NCBI RefSeq assembly: GCF_022385335.1
Contig: NZ_CP092431.1
Location: forward strand, 4,340,001 to 4,404,000
Length of the DNA stretch: 64,000 nt
Origin: Streptomyces deccanensis
GTDB lineage: Bacteria; Actinomycetota; Actinomycetes; Streptomycetales; Streptomycetaceae
Direction of reading: 5' to 3'
The notes below the pieces were generated by a model. That model was not told the DNA's origin. It was given only the letters and a program-made list of their open reading frames with translations, and made no database searches. Position numbers and translations under genes: made by a program. This document shows, in pieces, positions 17,202 to 25,788 of the stretch. How positions within the stretch are numbered: position 1 is the stretch's first letter; each line of letters opens with the position of its first letter.

Positions 17202-17816
17202 GTGAGCCGGATGGGACCTGAACCGGAGCTTTCCAAGCGAATGTTGCGACGAGAGCTCCTCCTGGTGAGGAACGGGTTGACGCCGGATGACGTCCGGAAA
17301 ACGACGGCCGCCCTTGCGGACCGGGCCCTCGATCTGCCCGAACTGGCGCACGCGCGCACGGTCGCGGCGTACGTGTCCGTGGGGAGCGAACCGGGCACCC
17401 TCGCGCTCCTCGACGCACTCCGCGCGCGGGGCGTGCGCGTCCTGCTCCCGGTGCTGCTGCCCGACAACGACCTCGACTGGGGCGTCTACGCGGGAGAGGC
17501 CTCCCTCGCGCGCGTGCGGCACGGCGGCCGCATGGAACTCCTCGAACCCGCGGGCGAGCGGCTCGGCCCGGACGCCGTGACCACCACCGACGTCGTCCTG
17601 CTGCCGGGCCTGGCGGTCGACGCGCGCGGGATGCGCCTCGGCCGGGGCGGCGGCTCCTACGACCGCGTCCTGGCCCGCCTGGACCGCGCGGGCGCCGACC
17701 CGGCGCTGGCGGTGCTCCTCTACGACACGGAGGTGCTGGACCGCGTCCCGGAGGAGCCGCACGACCGCCCGGTGCACGCGGTGGTGACGCCGTCGGGGGT
17801 ACGACGGTTCCGGTGA
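17202..17816 (+). CDS. 5-formyltetrahydrofolate cyclo-ligase
   Basis: A 204-residue enzyme converting 5-formyl-THF to 5,10-methenyl-THF with ATP. SKRMLRRELLLVRNGL is the N-terminal substrate-binding helix, and GMRLGRGGGSYDRVLARL is the family signature loop. The GTG at 17202 has GGAG at 17192-17195 and is preferred to an upstream ATG at 17169. It is divergent from galU with a 94-bp spacer containing the palindrome CTCATATGAG. It ends just before a perfect hairpin. Confidence 0.92.
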   Translation: MSRMGPEPELSKRMLRRELLLVRNGLTPDDVRKTTAALADRALDLPELAHARTVAAYVSVGSEPGTLALLDALRARGVRVLLPVLLPDNDLDWGVYAGEASLARVRHGGRMELLEPAGERLGPDAVTTTDVVLLPGLAVDARGMRLGRGGGSYDRVLARLDRAGADPALAVLLYDTEVLDRVPEEPHDRPVHAVVTPSGVRRFR

Positions 17817-17825
17817 TCCGGACAT

Positions 17826-17861
17826 GAAAGCGGCCTCCACGCGTGCGTGGAGGCCGCTTTC
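17826..17861. terminator. Bidirectional terminator
   Basis: GAAAGCGGCCTCCACGC and GCGTGGAGGCCGCTTTC form a perfect 17-bp stem around a GT centre. It lies between the convergent folate gene (ends 17816) and acylase gene (ends 17878). Confidence 0.92.
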
Positions 17862-17877
17862 CGTGTTCAGCCGGGCG

Positions 17878-20670
17878 TCACGGTTTGAGCAGCAGCGTGT
17901 CGCTCGTGCCGTCCTCGACCGCCTTGTCCGAGAACGACCACGTCAGCAGCTCCCCCTTGACCCACTTGTCGGTCTGGTCGGTGTAGTGCGCGTTGTACGC
18001 GTGCCCGGAGGCGCCGGTGAGGTTGATCCACTTGGACTTGTCGAGGTCCCCGAGGTTCACCACCATCCGCATCGAGGGCACCCAGACGACCTCGTAGCCG
18101 CCTGCCGCGTTCCAGCCGGTGGCGTTGACCGTGGCCTCGCCGCCACCGAGCTTCCAGGGGCCGCGGTTGAGCATGTACTGCAGGAAACCGGGGCCCTCGG
18201 TGCCGAGGGTCTGGTTCTTCAGGAACAGGCGGTGCAGCCGGCCCCAGCTCCAGCTGTCGATGTCCTTGCCGAGCTTGGCGGTCAGCTCCCAGCGGGCGTC
18301 CCGCATGGCCCGCTGGAACAGCTCGTCCCGGGTGTCGGCGGCCTTCAGGTTGCGCATCTTCGGCGTGGACCACCAGGCGCTGTCCTGGTCGTCGACGAGC
18401 CGGCGCACCACCTCGAACCAGCGGTCGCCGCCGTCCGGCTGCGCCTGGTCCGCGTCGCGCCTGCCGCACTCGCGCACCTCCCGGTCCTCGTCGGCGGGCC
18501 CGGTGGTGTCGACCGGCTCGACCGACAGGCACTGGCCCTCGACGCGCAGTTCCTTGGGCAGCTTGTCGCCGAAGGCGAGCTTGAGGATGTTGCGCCAGAC
18601 CGAGTTGAAGTACGCGGCGGCCGCCGAGTCGGCGTCCTGGGTGTAGTCCCAGCCCTCCAGAAGCTTCTGCGCCTCGCGGACGTGCTTGTCGCCGACGTCG
18701 ATCTTGAGCAGCAGCGGCACCAGCAGCTTGGCGATCTCGCTGCTGTTGTCCATCTGCATCTGCCGCATGTCGTCGGTGGAGATCTTGCCGCCACCCTTGA
18801 TCTTGGACTCGATCAGGCTGGTGATCCGCTGCGCGCGCGTGCCGTAGCCGAAGTCCGTGGTGAGGGTGTACGGGTACTTCATGTCGACGACGGCCTGGTT
18901 GGCGGTGACGATGTAGCCGCGCTCCGGGTCGTACTCGTAGGGCAGTTCGTCCTCGTCGATGTAGCCGGTCCAGCGGTACCGCGGGTCCCAGCCCGGCGCG
19001 GGCAGCGAGCCGTCGCCCTTGCCCCGGGTGGGGATCCTGCCGGGCAGCTGGTAGCCGATGTGGCCCTCGGTGTCGGCGTAGATCAGGTTCTGCGAGGGGA
19101 CGTCGAACAGGGCGGCGGCCTCGCGGAAGTCGTCCCAGCCCTTGGCCCGGTTCATGGCGAAGACGGCGTCCATGGAGGTGCCGGGGTCGAGCGCGGTCCA
19201 GCGCAGGGCGATGCCGTAGCCGTCGCCGCGGTCGGGGGCGTCCTGGTCGACCGTGGCCTTCTTGCCGACCTGGACGAGTTCGTCGTTGCGGTCGGAGAGC
19301 AGGGGGCCGTTGTTGGTGGTGCGGACGACGATCGTCTTGGACGTGCCGCCGGCGACCTCGATGGTCTCCTCGCGGGTGTCGAACGGCAGGACCTTCGAGC
19401 CGTACTGGTAGCCGTCGCCGGTGAGCTTCTCCAGGTAGAGGTCGGTGACGTCGACGCCGGAGTTGGTCATGCCCCAGGCGATGTCGGCGTTGTGGCCGAT
19501 GACCACGCCGGGCATGCCGGAGAAGGTGTAGCCGGAGACGTCGTACTGGCACTTCGCCGAGACGGACTTGCAGTGCAGGCCCATCTGGTACCAGACCGAG
19601 GGCAGCGACGCCGACAGGTGCGGGTCGTTGGCCAGCAGCGGCTTGCCGGTGATGGTGTGGTCGCCGGAGACGACCCAGGAGTTGGAGCCGATGCCGTTGC
19701 CGTTCACACCGACGGCCTCGGGCAGGTCCTCCAGGACGTTGTAGAGGCCGTCCAGCTGCGTCTGGAGGTCTCCGGAGTCGGTGGACGTGCCGGCGGTGCC
19801 CGTGCCCGTCCCGGTGCCCCCGGTGCCCTGCGTGGAGCCGCCGGTGCCCTGCGTGGAGCCGTCGGCGTTCTGCGTCGAACCCGACCCGTCCGACCAGGTC
19901 TTGGTCAGCTCGTCGTACTGGCCTTCCCGCACGATCGTCCCGTTGCGGCTGTACGGGTACTGCGGGTACAGGTCGGCGATCTGCTTGGGGCCGAGGCGGC
20001 TGGTCATCAGGGCGCGGTCGATCTCGTCCTGCATGTTGCCGCGCAGGTCCCAGGCCATCGCCTTCAGCCAGGCGATCGAGTCGACCGGGGTCCACTCCTC
20101 GGGCTTGTAGTCGTTCGCGAAGCCTAGGGCCGCGTACTCGACGGAGATCTCGTCGCCGTCCTTGCCGGCCAGGTAGGCGTTGACCCCCTTGGCGTACGCG
20201 TCGAGGTACTTCTTCGTCTCGGCCGAGAGCGTCTTCTTGTACTCCTCCTCGGCGATCCGGTGCCAGCCGAGGGTGCGCAGGAACTCGTCGTTGTCGACCT
20301 GGCCCTCGCCGAACATCTCCGAGAGGCGGCCGGCCGTCATGTGGCGGCGGACGTCCATCTCGTAGAACCGGTCCTGCGCCTGGACGTAGCCCTGCGCCAT
20401 GAACAGGTCCTCGTCGGAGGAGGCGTAGATCTGCGGGATCCCGTACCCGTCGCGCTTGACGTCGACCGGTCCCGTCAGACCGTCCAGGGTTATCGAACCC
20501 TTGGTCTGCGGGAAGGAGGCGCGCACGGTGGAGACGGACCAGAACGCCCCGTAGCCGACGCCACCGATGATGGCCAGGACCAGGACGATCAGGAGAAGAC
20601 GGACTTTGCGCCCCTTCTTCCTGCCGGACTTGCCGGACTGCTGGCCGGAGGGGGTGGTGTCGGTGGGCAT
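17878..20670 (-). CDS. Penicillin acylase family Ntn-hydrolase
   Basis: A 930-residue exported or membrane-anchored amidohydrolase of the penicillin G acylase/quorum-quenching acylase family. The ATG at 20670 (MPTDTTPSGQQSGKSGRKKG) is followed by a single transmembrane helix (about 25-45, LLLIVLVLAIIGGVGYGAFW). The alpha-type domain has GIPQIYASSDEDLFMAQGY. The autocleavage site is G328/Ser329 in IGSNSWVV, Ser329 being the predicted N-terminal nucleophile. Just before it is a low-complexity stretch (about 255-290) with repeated GSTQGTGG, longer than usual linkers. NDPHLS and the NxG-type motif are further downstream. Substrate unknown: acyl-homoserine lactones, beta-lactams or other N-acyl amides. 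Confidence 0.9.
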   Translation of the reverse strand: MPTDTTPSGQQSGKSGRKKGRKVRLLLIVLVLAIIGGVGYGAFWSVSTVRASFPQTKGSITLDGLTGPVDVKRDGYGIPQIYASSDEDLFMAQGYVQAQDRFYEMDVRRHMTAGRLSEMFGEGQVDNDEFLRTLGWHRIAEEEYKKTLSAETKKYLDAYAKGVNAYLAGKDGDEISVEYAALGFANDYKPEEWTPVDSIAWLKAMAWDLRGNMQDEIDRALMTSRLGPKQIADLYPQYPYSRNGTIVREGQYDELTKTWSDGSGSTQNADGSTQGTGGSTQGTGGTGTGTGTAGTSTDSGDLQTQLDGLYNVLEDLPEAVGVNGNGIGSNSWVVSGDHTITGKPLLANDPHLSASLPSVWYQMGLHCKSVSAKCQYDVSGYTFSGMPGVVIGHNADIAWGMTNSGVDVTDLYLEKLTGDGYQYGSKVLPFDTREETIEVAGGTSKTIVVRTTNNGPLLSDRNDELVQVGKKATVDQDAPDRGDGYGIALRWTALDPGTSMDAVFAMNRAKGWDDFREAAALFDVPSQNLIYADTEGHIGYQLPGRIPTRGKGDGSLPAPGWDPRYRWTGYIDEDELPYEYDPERGYIVTANQAVVDMKYPYTLTTDFGYGTRAQRITSLIESKIKGGGKISTDDMRQMQMDNSSEIAKLLVPLLLKIDVGDKHVREAQKLLEGWDYTQDADSAAAAYFNSVWRNILKLAFGDKLPKELRVEGQCLSVEPVDTTGPADEDREVRECGRRDADQAQPDGGDRWFEVVRRLVDDQDSAWWSTPKMRNLKAADTRDELFQRAMRDARWELTAKLGKDIDSWSWGRLHRLFLKNQTLGTEGPGFLQYMLNRGPWKLGGGEATVNATGWNAAGGYEVVWVPSMRMVVNLGDLDKSKWINLTGASGHAYNAHYTDQTDKWVKGELLTWSFSDKAVEDGTSDTLLLKP

Positions 20671-20989
20671 CGCTGTCCTTGCTGTCCTAACACGAGCGGC
20701 AGGTCGGGCTGTGCTTTGTACTGAACGCTGGAGCAACCATAGGCGCAGGGTCCGACACGACTTGACGCGGAGTCGGGAACTGGCGCGGACGACTGTTCGA
20801 TCTTGCCCTCGCAAGCGTCAAGAAATCGTCAAGAGTTAGGTAAGGTAACGAAGTACTTGCACTGACGTAACCGCGATCGCACGGTTTCCGTGATCGGCTT
20901 CGCATGCCCACCCGCGCGCGTGCCCACATCCGGTGCTCGGCATCCCACACTCGGAACCACGTGCGGTTCGGCAAGAAAGGTACGGCCCG

Positions 20990-22510
20990 CTGACTGTCCA
21001 CGATCTCAACCAGCTCCTGCTCGTCTGCTCGCTCGTCCTTCTCGTCGCGGTCGCCGCGGTCCGGATCTCGTCGCGCAGCGGGCTCCCCAGCCTGCTCGTG
21101 TACCTGGGCATCGGCATCGCCATGGGCCAGGACGGCATCGGCGACATCCACTTCGACAACGCCGAACTGACCCAGGTCATCGGCTACGCGGCCCTCGTCG
21201 TGATCCTGGCGGAGGGCGGCCTCGGCACGAAGTGGAAGGAGATCGAGCCGGCCCTGCGGGCCGCCACCTCACTGGCGCTGGTCGGTGTCGCGACGAGCGT
21301 CGGCGTCACGGCCGCGGGCGCGCACTATCTGATCGGGCTGGAGTGGCGGCAGGCACTCATCATCGGCGCGGTCGTGTCCTCCACGGACGCGGCGGCCGTC
21401 TTCTCCGTGCTGCGCAGGATCCCCCTCCCCGCGCGCGTGACGGGCACCCTGGAGGCCGAGTCCGGCTTCAACGACGCCCCGGTGGTCATCCTCGTCGCCT
21501 CGCTCTCCATGGCCGGACCGGTCGAGCACTGGTACGTCCTGATCGGCGAGATAGTGCTGGAACTCGCGATCGGCGCCGCCATCGGCCTCGCCGTGGGCTG
21601 GCTGGGCTCCTGGGGCCTCAGGCATGTGGCACTGCCCGCCTCCGGCCTCTACCCGATCGCCGTCATGGCCATCGCCGTCACCGCCTACGCCGCCGGCGCC
21701 CTGGCCCACGGCAGCGGCTTCCTCGCCGTCTACCTGGCCTCCATGGTCCTCGGCAACGCCAAGCTGCCCCACTGGCCGGCCACCCGGGGCTTCGCCGAGG
21801 GCGTCGGCTGGATCGCCCAGATCGGCATGTTCGTCCTGCTCGGACTGCTGGTCACACCGCACGAGATGGGCGACGACATCTGGCCCGCGCTCGTCATCGG
21901 CCTGGTGCTGACCATGGTGGCGCGCCCCTTGAGCGTCGTCGTCGCGCTGGTGCCGTTCCGGGTGCCGTGGCGCGAGCAGGCCCTGCTCTCCTGGGCCGGG
22001 CTGCGCGGCGCGGTGCCCATCATCCTGGCGACGATCCCCATGGTGAGCGGCGTCGAGGGCAGCCGCACGATCTTCAACATCGTCTTCGTGCTCGTCGTCG
22101 TCTACACCCTCGTCCAGGGGCCGACGCTGCCCTGGCTGGCCCGCAAGCTGCGCCTCGGCGGCTCCGGCGACGAGGCGGCCGACCTCGGCATCGAATCGGC
22201 GCCCCTGGAGCGGCTGCGCGGCCACCTGCTGTCCGTCGCCATCCCCGAGAAGTCCCGCATGCACGGCGTCGAGGTCAACGAACTGCGGCTGCCCGCCGGC
22301 GCCGCCGTCACCCTCGTCGTCCGCGACGGCAAGTCCTTCGTGCCCCTGCCGACCACGGTCCTGCGACGCGGCGACGAACTCCTCGTCGTCGCCACCGACC
22401 CCGTCCGCGACCAGGCGGAGCGCCGCCTCAGAGCCGTCGGCCAGGGCGGCAAGCTGGCCGACTGGCTGGGGACGGGCAACGGGGGCGGCGACGGGGGTTC
22501 GCGGCGCTGA
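20990..22510 (+). CDS. Potassium (cation)/proton antiporter, CPA1 type
   Basis: About 506 residues. Residues 1-400 hold around 12 transmembrane helices with conserved VVSSTDAAAVFSVLR and EAESGFNDAP, characteristic of CPA1 exchangers. The C-terminal 110 residues are a TrkA_C-like regulatory domain (ESAPLERLRGHLLSVAIPE to RRGDELLVVATD). The start is unclear. A GTG at 20933 is in frame, but the sequence conserved in relatives begins TVHDLNQLLLV, preceded here by a CTG at 20990 with GAAAGG 9 bp upstream. I therefore infer a CTG start. It is divergent from the acylase gene. Likely role: cytoplasmic potassium and pH homeostasis. Confidence 0.88.
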   Translation: MTVHDLNQLLLVCSLVLLVAVAAVRISSRSGLPSLLVYLGIGIAMGQDGIGDIHFDNAELTQVIGYAALVVILAEGGLGTKWKEIEPALRAATSLALVGVATSVGVTAAGAHYLIGLEWRQALIIGAVVSSTDAAAVFSVLRRIPLPARVTGTLEAESGFNDAPVVILVASLSMAGPVEHWYVLIGEIVLELAIGAAIGLAVGWLGSWGLRHVALPASGLYPIAVMAIAVTAYAAGALAHGSGFLAVYLASMVLGNAKLPHWPATRGFAEGVGWIAQIGMFVLLGLLVTPHEMGDDIWPALVIGLVLTMVARPLSVVVALVPFRVPWREQALLSWAGLRGAVPIILATIPMVSGVEGSRTIFNIVFVLVVVYTLVQGPTLPWLARKLRLGGSGDEAADLGIESAPLERLRGHLLSVAIPEKSRMHGVEVNELRLPAGAAVTLVVRDGKSFVPLPTTVLRRGDELLVVATDPVRDQAERRLRAVGQGGKLADWLGTGNGGGDGGSRR

Positions 22511-22804
22511 GGCCGGAGGGCGCGGACGCCGTCGTCGTTACGGGCAGGTTTCGCACCGTTCACACCCCCCGGAAAGGGGGGTACGGCCGGTCATGGTGCT
22601 CACTTTCACAGGTGACCAGGCCGTTCCCCCTGTACGATGAAGGCGCACTTGATCGGACCAACTCTGTCTGACGCAGAGCTGGCGCGACCGTATGGCGGCC
22701 GTCACGCCCCTTCCGTGGGCCCGGCATCTACCGCAGTGGCGCAAGAGGACAGCTCTCGGCGCCCCCCGCACGGGCGCGCTACCAGGCGGCGGAAAGGCAC
22801 GGCC

Positions 22805-24130
22805 GTGGCGTCCACGGTCACCTCGAACAGCTCCAACGGTTCCGGCGGCTCCAGCCGTTCGAACACCTCGCACACCTCCAAGGCGTCCCGCCCGGGCTAC
22901 GGGCAGCTGCTGCGCACCCGTGGCGCGTGGACGTTCCTCCTGCCCGGCTTCGCGGCCCGCCAGCCGTTCGCGATGCTGACGCTCTCCATCGTGCTGCTCG
23001 TCCAGCACACCACCGGCTCGTACGGCGCGGCCGGCGCCGTGGCCGCCGCGACCGGCGTCTCCATGGCCCTGTTCGCCCCCTGGAGCGGCCGACTCGCCGA
23101 CCGGCACGGCCAGCGGGCCGTCCTGATCCCCGGCGTCCTCGTCCACGGCGCGGCCGGCCTCTCCCTCACCGCGCTGGCCCTGATGGACGCCCCCCTGTGG
23201 GCGCTCTTCGCCGCCGCCGTGCCCACGGGCGCCTCGGTGCCGCAGATCGGCCCCATGGTGCGGGCCCGCTGGGGCGTCAAGCTCCAGGACTCACCGCTGA
23301 TGAGCACCGCCGCCGCCTTCGAGTCCGTCACCGACGAGCTGACCTTCGTCCTCGGCCCGCTGCTCGCGACCGCGCTGTGCACCGCCGTGCACCCGGCCGC
23401 CGGCCTGCTCACCGAGGCCGCGCTCACCCTGATCGGCGGCCTGCTGTTCGCCGCGCAACGCGCCACGCAGCCGCGGGTCCTCCCCGTCGCCCACGCGCGC
23501 GTGGAGCGCGTTTCCGCCCTGTCCGTCCCCGGGGTGCGCGTCCTGATCGTCACCTTCCTGGGCATCGGCTCCGTCTTCGGCGGCATGCAGGTCTCCCTCG
23601 CCGCCTTCTCCGAGTCGATCGGCGAGCCCGGCCTGAACGGCGTCCTGTACGGCGTGTTCGCCGCCGGCAACATGCTCTCCGGCATCGTCTGCGGCGCGAT
23701 CGCCTGGAAGGCGGCCCCGCAGCGGCGCCTGGTGATCGGCTACACGGCTCTCGCGCTGGTCGCCTCCGCCCTGTGGACCGCCGACTCCGTGCTCGTCCTC
23801 GCCGCGCTCGGCCTCCTGGTCGGCATGTGCATCGCCCCCGCCCTGATCACCGGCTACACGCTGGTCGACTCCCTGGTCCCGTCCGGCGCCCGTACGGAGG
23901 CCTTCACCTGGCTGACCGGCGCGGTCGCGCTCGGCCAGGCGGCCGCCGTCACGGCCGCCGGTCAGCTGGAGGACCGGCTGTGGACCGGCGCCGGTTTCCT
24001 GGTGCCGGCGGCCGGTACGGCACTGGCCCTGGCGACCCTGTTCGCGCTGCGTACGCGCCTGATGGGCAGCCCGCGCAGCCGCACCGTCGCGCGTGTCGTC
24101 GGTCACCGAGTGCCGGTGACAGTGGACTGA
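22805..24130 (+). CDS. MFS transporter
   Basis: A 441-residue major-facilitator protein with about 12 transmembrane helices. A Ser/Asn-rich soluble N-terminus (about 40 residues, STVTSNSSNGSGGSSRSN) precedes the first helix. The MFS loop-2-3 motif is seen as SGRLADRHGQRAVL. The GTG at 22805 with GGAAAGG upstream is preferred to an ATG at 22637 because the extra 56 residues look unrelated. The 294-bp spacer behind it probably contains the promoter (CCCTGTACGATGAA region). No substrate motif is visible, and no regulator is adjacent. Confidence 0.85.
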   Translation: MASTVTSNSSNGSGGSSRSNTSHTSKASRPGYGQLLRTRGAWTFLLPGFAARQPFAMLTLSIVLLVQHTTGSYGAAGAVAAATGVSMALFAPWSGRLADRHGQRAVLIPGVLVHGAAGLSLTALALMDAPLWALFAAAVPTGASVPQIGPMVRARWGVKLQDSPLMSTAAAFESVTDELTFVLGPLLATALCTAVHPAAGLLTEAALTLIGGLLFAAQRATQPRVLPVAHARVERVSALSVPGVRVLIVTFLGIGSVFGGMQVSLAAFSESIGEPGLNGVLYGVFAAGNMLSGIVCGAIAWKAAPQRRLVIGYTALALVASALWTADSVLVLAALGLLVGMCIAPALITGYTLVDSLVPSGARTEAFTWLTGAVALGQAAAVTAAGQLEDRLWTGAGFLVPAAGTALALATLFALRTRLMGSPRSRTVARVVGHRVPVTVD

Positions 24131-24161
24131 TCCCCGGGGAATAGGTCACTATGGACTGTCG

Positions 24162-24188
24162 TTAGCACTCATCGAGTGAGAGTGCCAG
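24162..24188 (+). promoter_or_regulatory. CIRCE-like HrcA operator before the fmdB-type gene
   Basis: TTAGCACTC-N9-GAGTGCCAG. The left arm is an exact match to the CIRCE half-site and the spacer is exactly 9 bp. The right arm matches GAGTGC, with the last three bases altered. It ends directly before the AGGAGGAAG ribosome site of the gene at 24200, so HrcA binding there would block transcription. CIRCE is classically found before groES/groEL. Confidence 0.75.
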
Positions 24189-24199
24189 GAGGAAGACCA

Positions 24200-24535
24200 G
24201 TGCCGACGTACCAGTACCAGTGCACCGAATGCGGTGAGGGCCTCGAAGCGGTGCAGAAGTTCACCGACGACGCCCTGACCGAGTGCCCCAGCTGCAATGG
24301 CCGCCTCAAGAAGGTGTTCTCCGCGGTCGGCATCGTCTTCAAGGGCTCCGGTTTCTACCGGAACGACAGCCGTGGCTCGTCGTCGAGCAGCAGCCCGGCC
24401 ACGTCGAAGTCCTCCTCCTCGTCGGATGCGAAGTCCTCGTCGTCCTCGTCGGACACGAAGTCGTCCTCGTCGTCCTCCGAGTCGAAGTCGGCGTCCTCGG
24501 GCTCTTCCGCCGCCAGCAGCACGTCGGCGGCGTAG
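24200..24535 (+). CDS. FmdB family zinc-ribbon protein
   Basis: A 111-residue protein. Residues 1-40 form the FmdB/CxxC zinc ribbon (PTYQYQCTECGEGLEAVQKF, then ECPSCNGRLKKVF), with four Cys ligands. The remainder, from about residue 60, is a nearly pure Ser/Lys/Ala tail, encoded by repetitive tcgtcg DNA. The GTG at 24200 has a strong AGGAGG site. FmdB proteins are annotated as putative regulators, but their role is not settled. The CIRCE-like operator immediately upstream suggests heat-shock (HrcA) control, unusual for this family. Confidence 0.88.
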   Translation: MPTYQYQCTECGEGLEAVQKFTDDALTECPSCNGRLKKVFSAVGIVFKGSGFYRNDSRGSSSSSSPATSKSSSSSDAKSSSSSSDTKSSSSSSESKSASSGSSAASSTSAA

Positions 24536-24570
24536 CGGGGGCGCTGCTTGGCGGGGGCGCTGCGTGGCGC

Positions 24571-24634
24571 GGTCGCCGCGTGGCCTGGTCGCCGCGTGGC
24601 CCGGTCGCCGCGTGGCCCGGTCGCCGCATAGCGC
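24571..24634. repeat. 16-bp tandem repeat, four units
   Basis: GGTCGCCGCGTGGCCY is repeated at 24571, 24587 and 24603, with a diverged fourth copy at 24619. It lies in the 247-bp non-coding stretch after the fmdB-type gene. Confidence 0.8.
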
Positions 24635-24712
24635 TTACGCTGCTGGGCGATTCGGCGAGTGGCACCGGCTTCGCGCCGTGGGTACTGCCGCCGCGTGCGT
24701 GTTTCTCGTCCA

Positions 24713-24750
24713 GGACCCCGCCGGTCGTCGTACGACCACCGGCGGGGTCC
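24713..24750. terminator. Hairpin before MTA phosphorylase
   Basis: GGACCCCGCCGGT / ACCGGCGGGGTCC is a perfect 13-bp stem with a 12-nt loop, 33 bp upstream of the next start codon. It likely ends the fmdB-type transcript; a leader attenuator is the alternative. Confidence 0.75.
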
Positions 24751-24782
24751 TCGGCGTTTCGGGGCCCGGTTAGGGTGCGGGC

Positions 24783-25625
24783 ATGGTGAACACGGAACAC
24801 GCGGAGATCGGCGTCATCGGCGGATCGGGGTTCTACTCCTTCCTCGACGACGTGACGGAGATACAGGTCGACACCCCCTACGGGCCGCCGAGCGACTCCC
24901 TCTTCCTCGGCGAGATCGCCGGGCGCCGTGTCGCCTTCCTCCCGCGCCACGGCCGCGCCCACCATCTGCCGCCGCACCGCATCAACTACCGCGCCAACCT
25001 GTGGGCACTGCGCTCCGTCGGGGCGCGCCAGGTGCTCGGCCCGTGCGCGGTGGGTGGTCTGCGGCCCGAGTACGGACCGGGCACGCTCCTCGTCCCGGAC
25101 CAGCTCGTGGACCGTACGAAGTCCCGCACGCAGACCTACTTCGACGGCCTCCCCCTGCCCGGCGGCGCCGTCCCGAACGTCGTCCATGTCTCGCTCGCCG
25201 ACCCCTACTGCCCCGTCGGCCGCGAGGCCGCCCTGAAGGCGGCGCGCCGACGTGACTGGGAACCGGTGGACGGCGGCACCCTCGTCGTGGTCGAGGGCCC
25301 CCGCTTCTCCACCCGGGCCGAGTCCCTGTGGCACCAGGCCCAGGGCTGGTCCGTGGTCGGCATGACCGGCCATCCGGAGGCCATCCTCGCCCGCGAGCTG
25401 GAGCTCTGCTACACCTCCCTGACCCTCGTGACCGACCTCGACGCCGGCGCCGAGACCGGCGAGGGCGTCTCGCACGAGGAAGTCCTCCAGGTCTTCGCCG
25501 CCAACATCGACCGTCTCCGGGGCGTCCTCTTCGAGGCGGTCGCCGCCCTGCCGTCGAACGACGACCGCGACTGCCTGTGCACGAAGGCGCTGGGCGGGAT
25601 GGATCCCGGGTTCACGCTGCCGTGA
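24783..25625 (+). CDS. mtnP: S-methyl-5'-thioadenosine phosphorylase
   Basis: A 280-residue purine nucleoside phosphorylase-type enzyme that splits methylthioadenosine into adenine and methylthioribose-1-phosphate in the methionine salvage pathway. Motifs are GVIGGSGFYSF, FLPRHGRAHHLPPHRINYRA (phosphate and ribose binding) and VVEGPRFSTRAES followed by GMTGHPEAILARE, where the MTAP specificity region lies. Starts at ATG 24783. Length is normal for the family. Confidence 0.93.
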   Translation: MVNTEHAEIGVIGGSGFYSFLDDVTEIQVDTPYGPPSDSLFLGEIAGRRVAFLPRHGRAHHLPPHRINYRANLWALRSVGARQVLGPCAVGGLRPEYGPGTLLVPDQLVDRTKSRTQTYFDGLPLPGGAVPNVVHVSLADPYCPVGREAALKAARRRDWEPVDGGTLVVVEGPRFSTRAESLWHQAQGWSVVGMTGHPEAILARELELCYTSLTLVTDLDAGAETGEGVSHEEVLQVFAANIDRLRGVLFEAVAALPSNDDRDCLCTKALGGMDPGFTLP

Positions 25626-25788
25626 CGGGCTGAGGGCCGGGGTTGGGGGCCGCCGGCAGGGGCGGAACTCCTCGTTCGGGTGGCGAGGTTTTCCACAACC
25701 GGCGGGTGGTCCACAGGCCTCAGCGGGCGTCGGCGCGAAGCCGCATCGTGGGACCGCAAGCCGATCTCACACAGCAGGTGGTGACCCC

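Noticed and set aside
17824..20127. 767-codon frame opposite the penicillin acylase gene
   Set aside because: Shadow frame; starts inside the terminator and has no recognisable domain.
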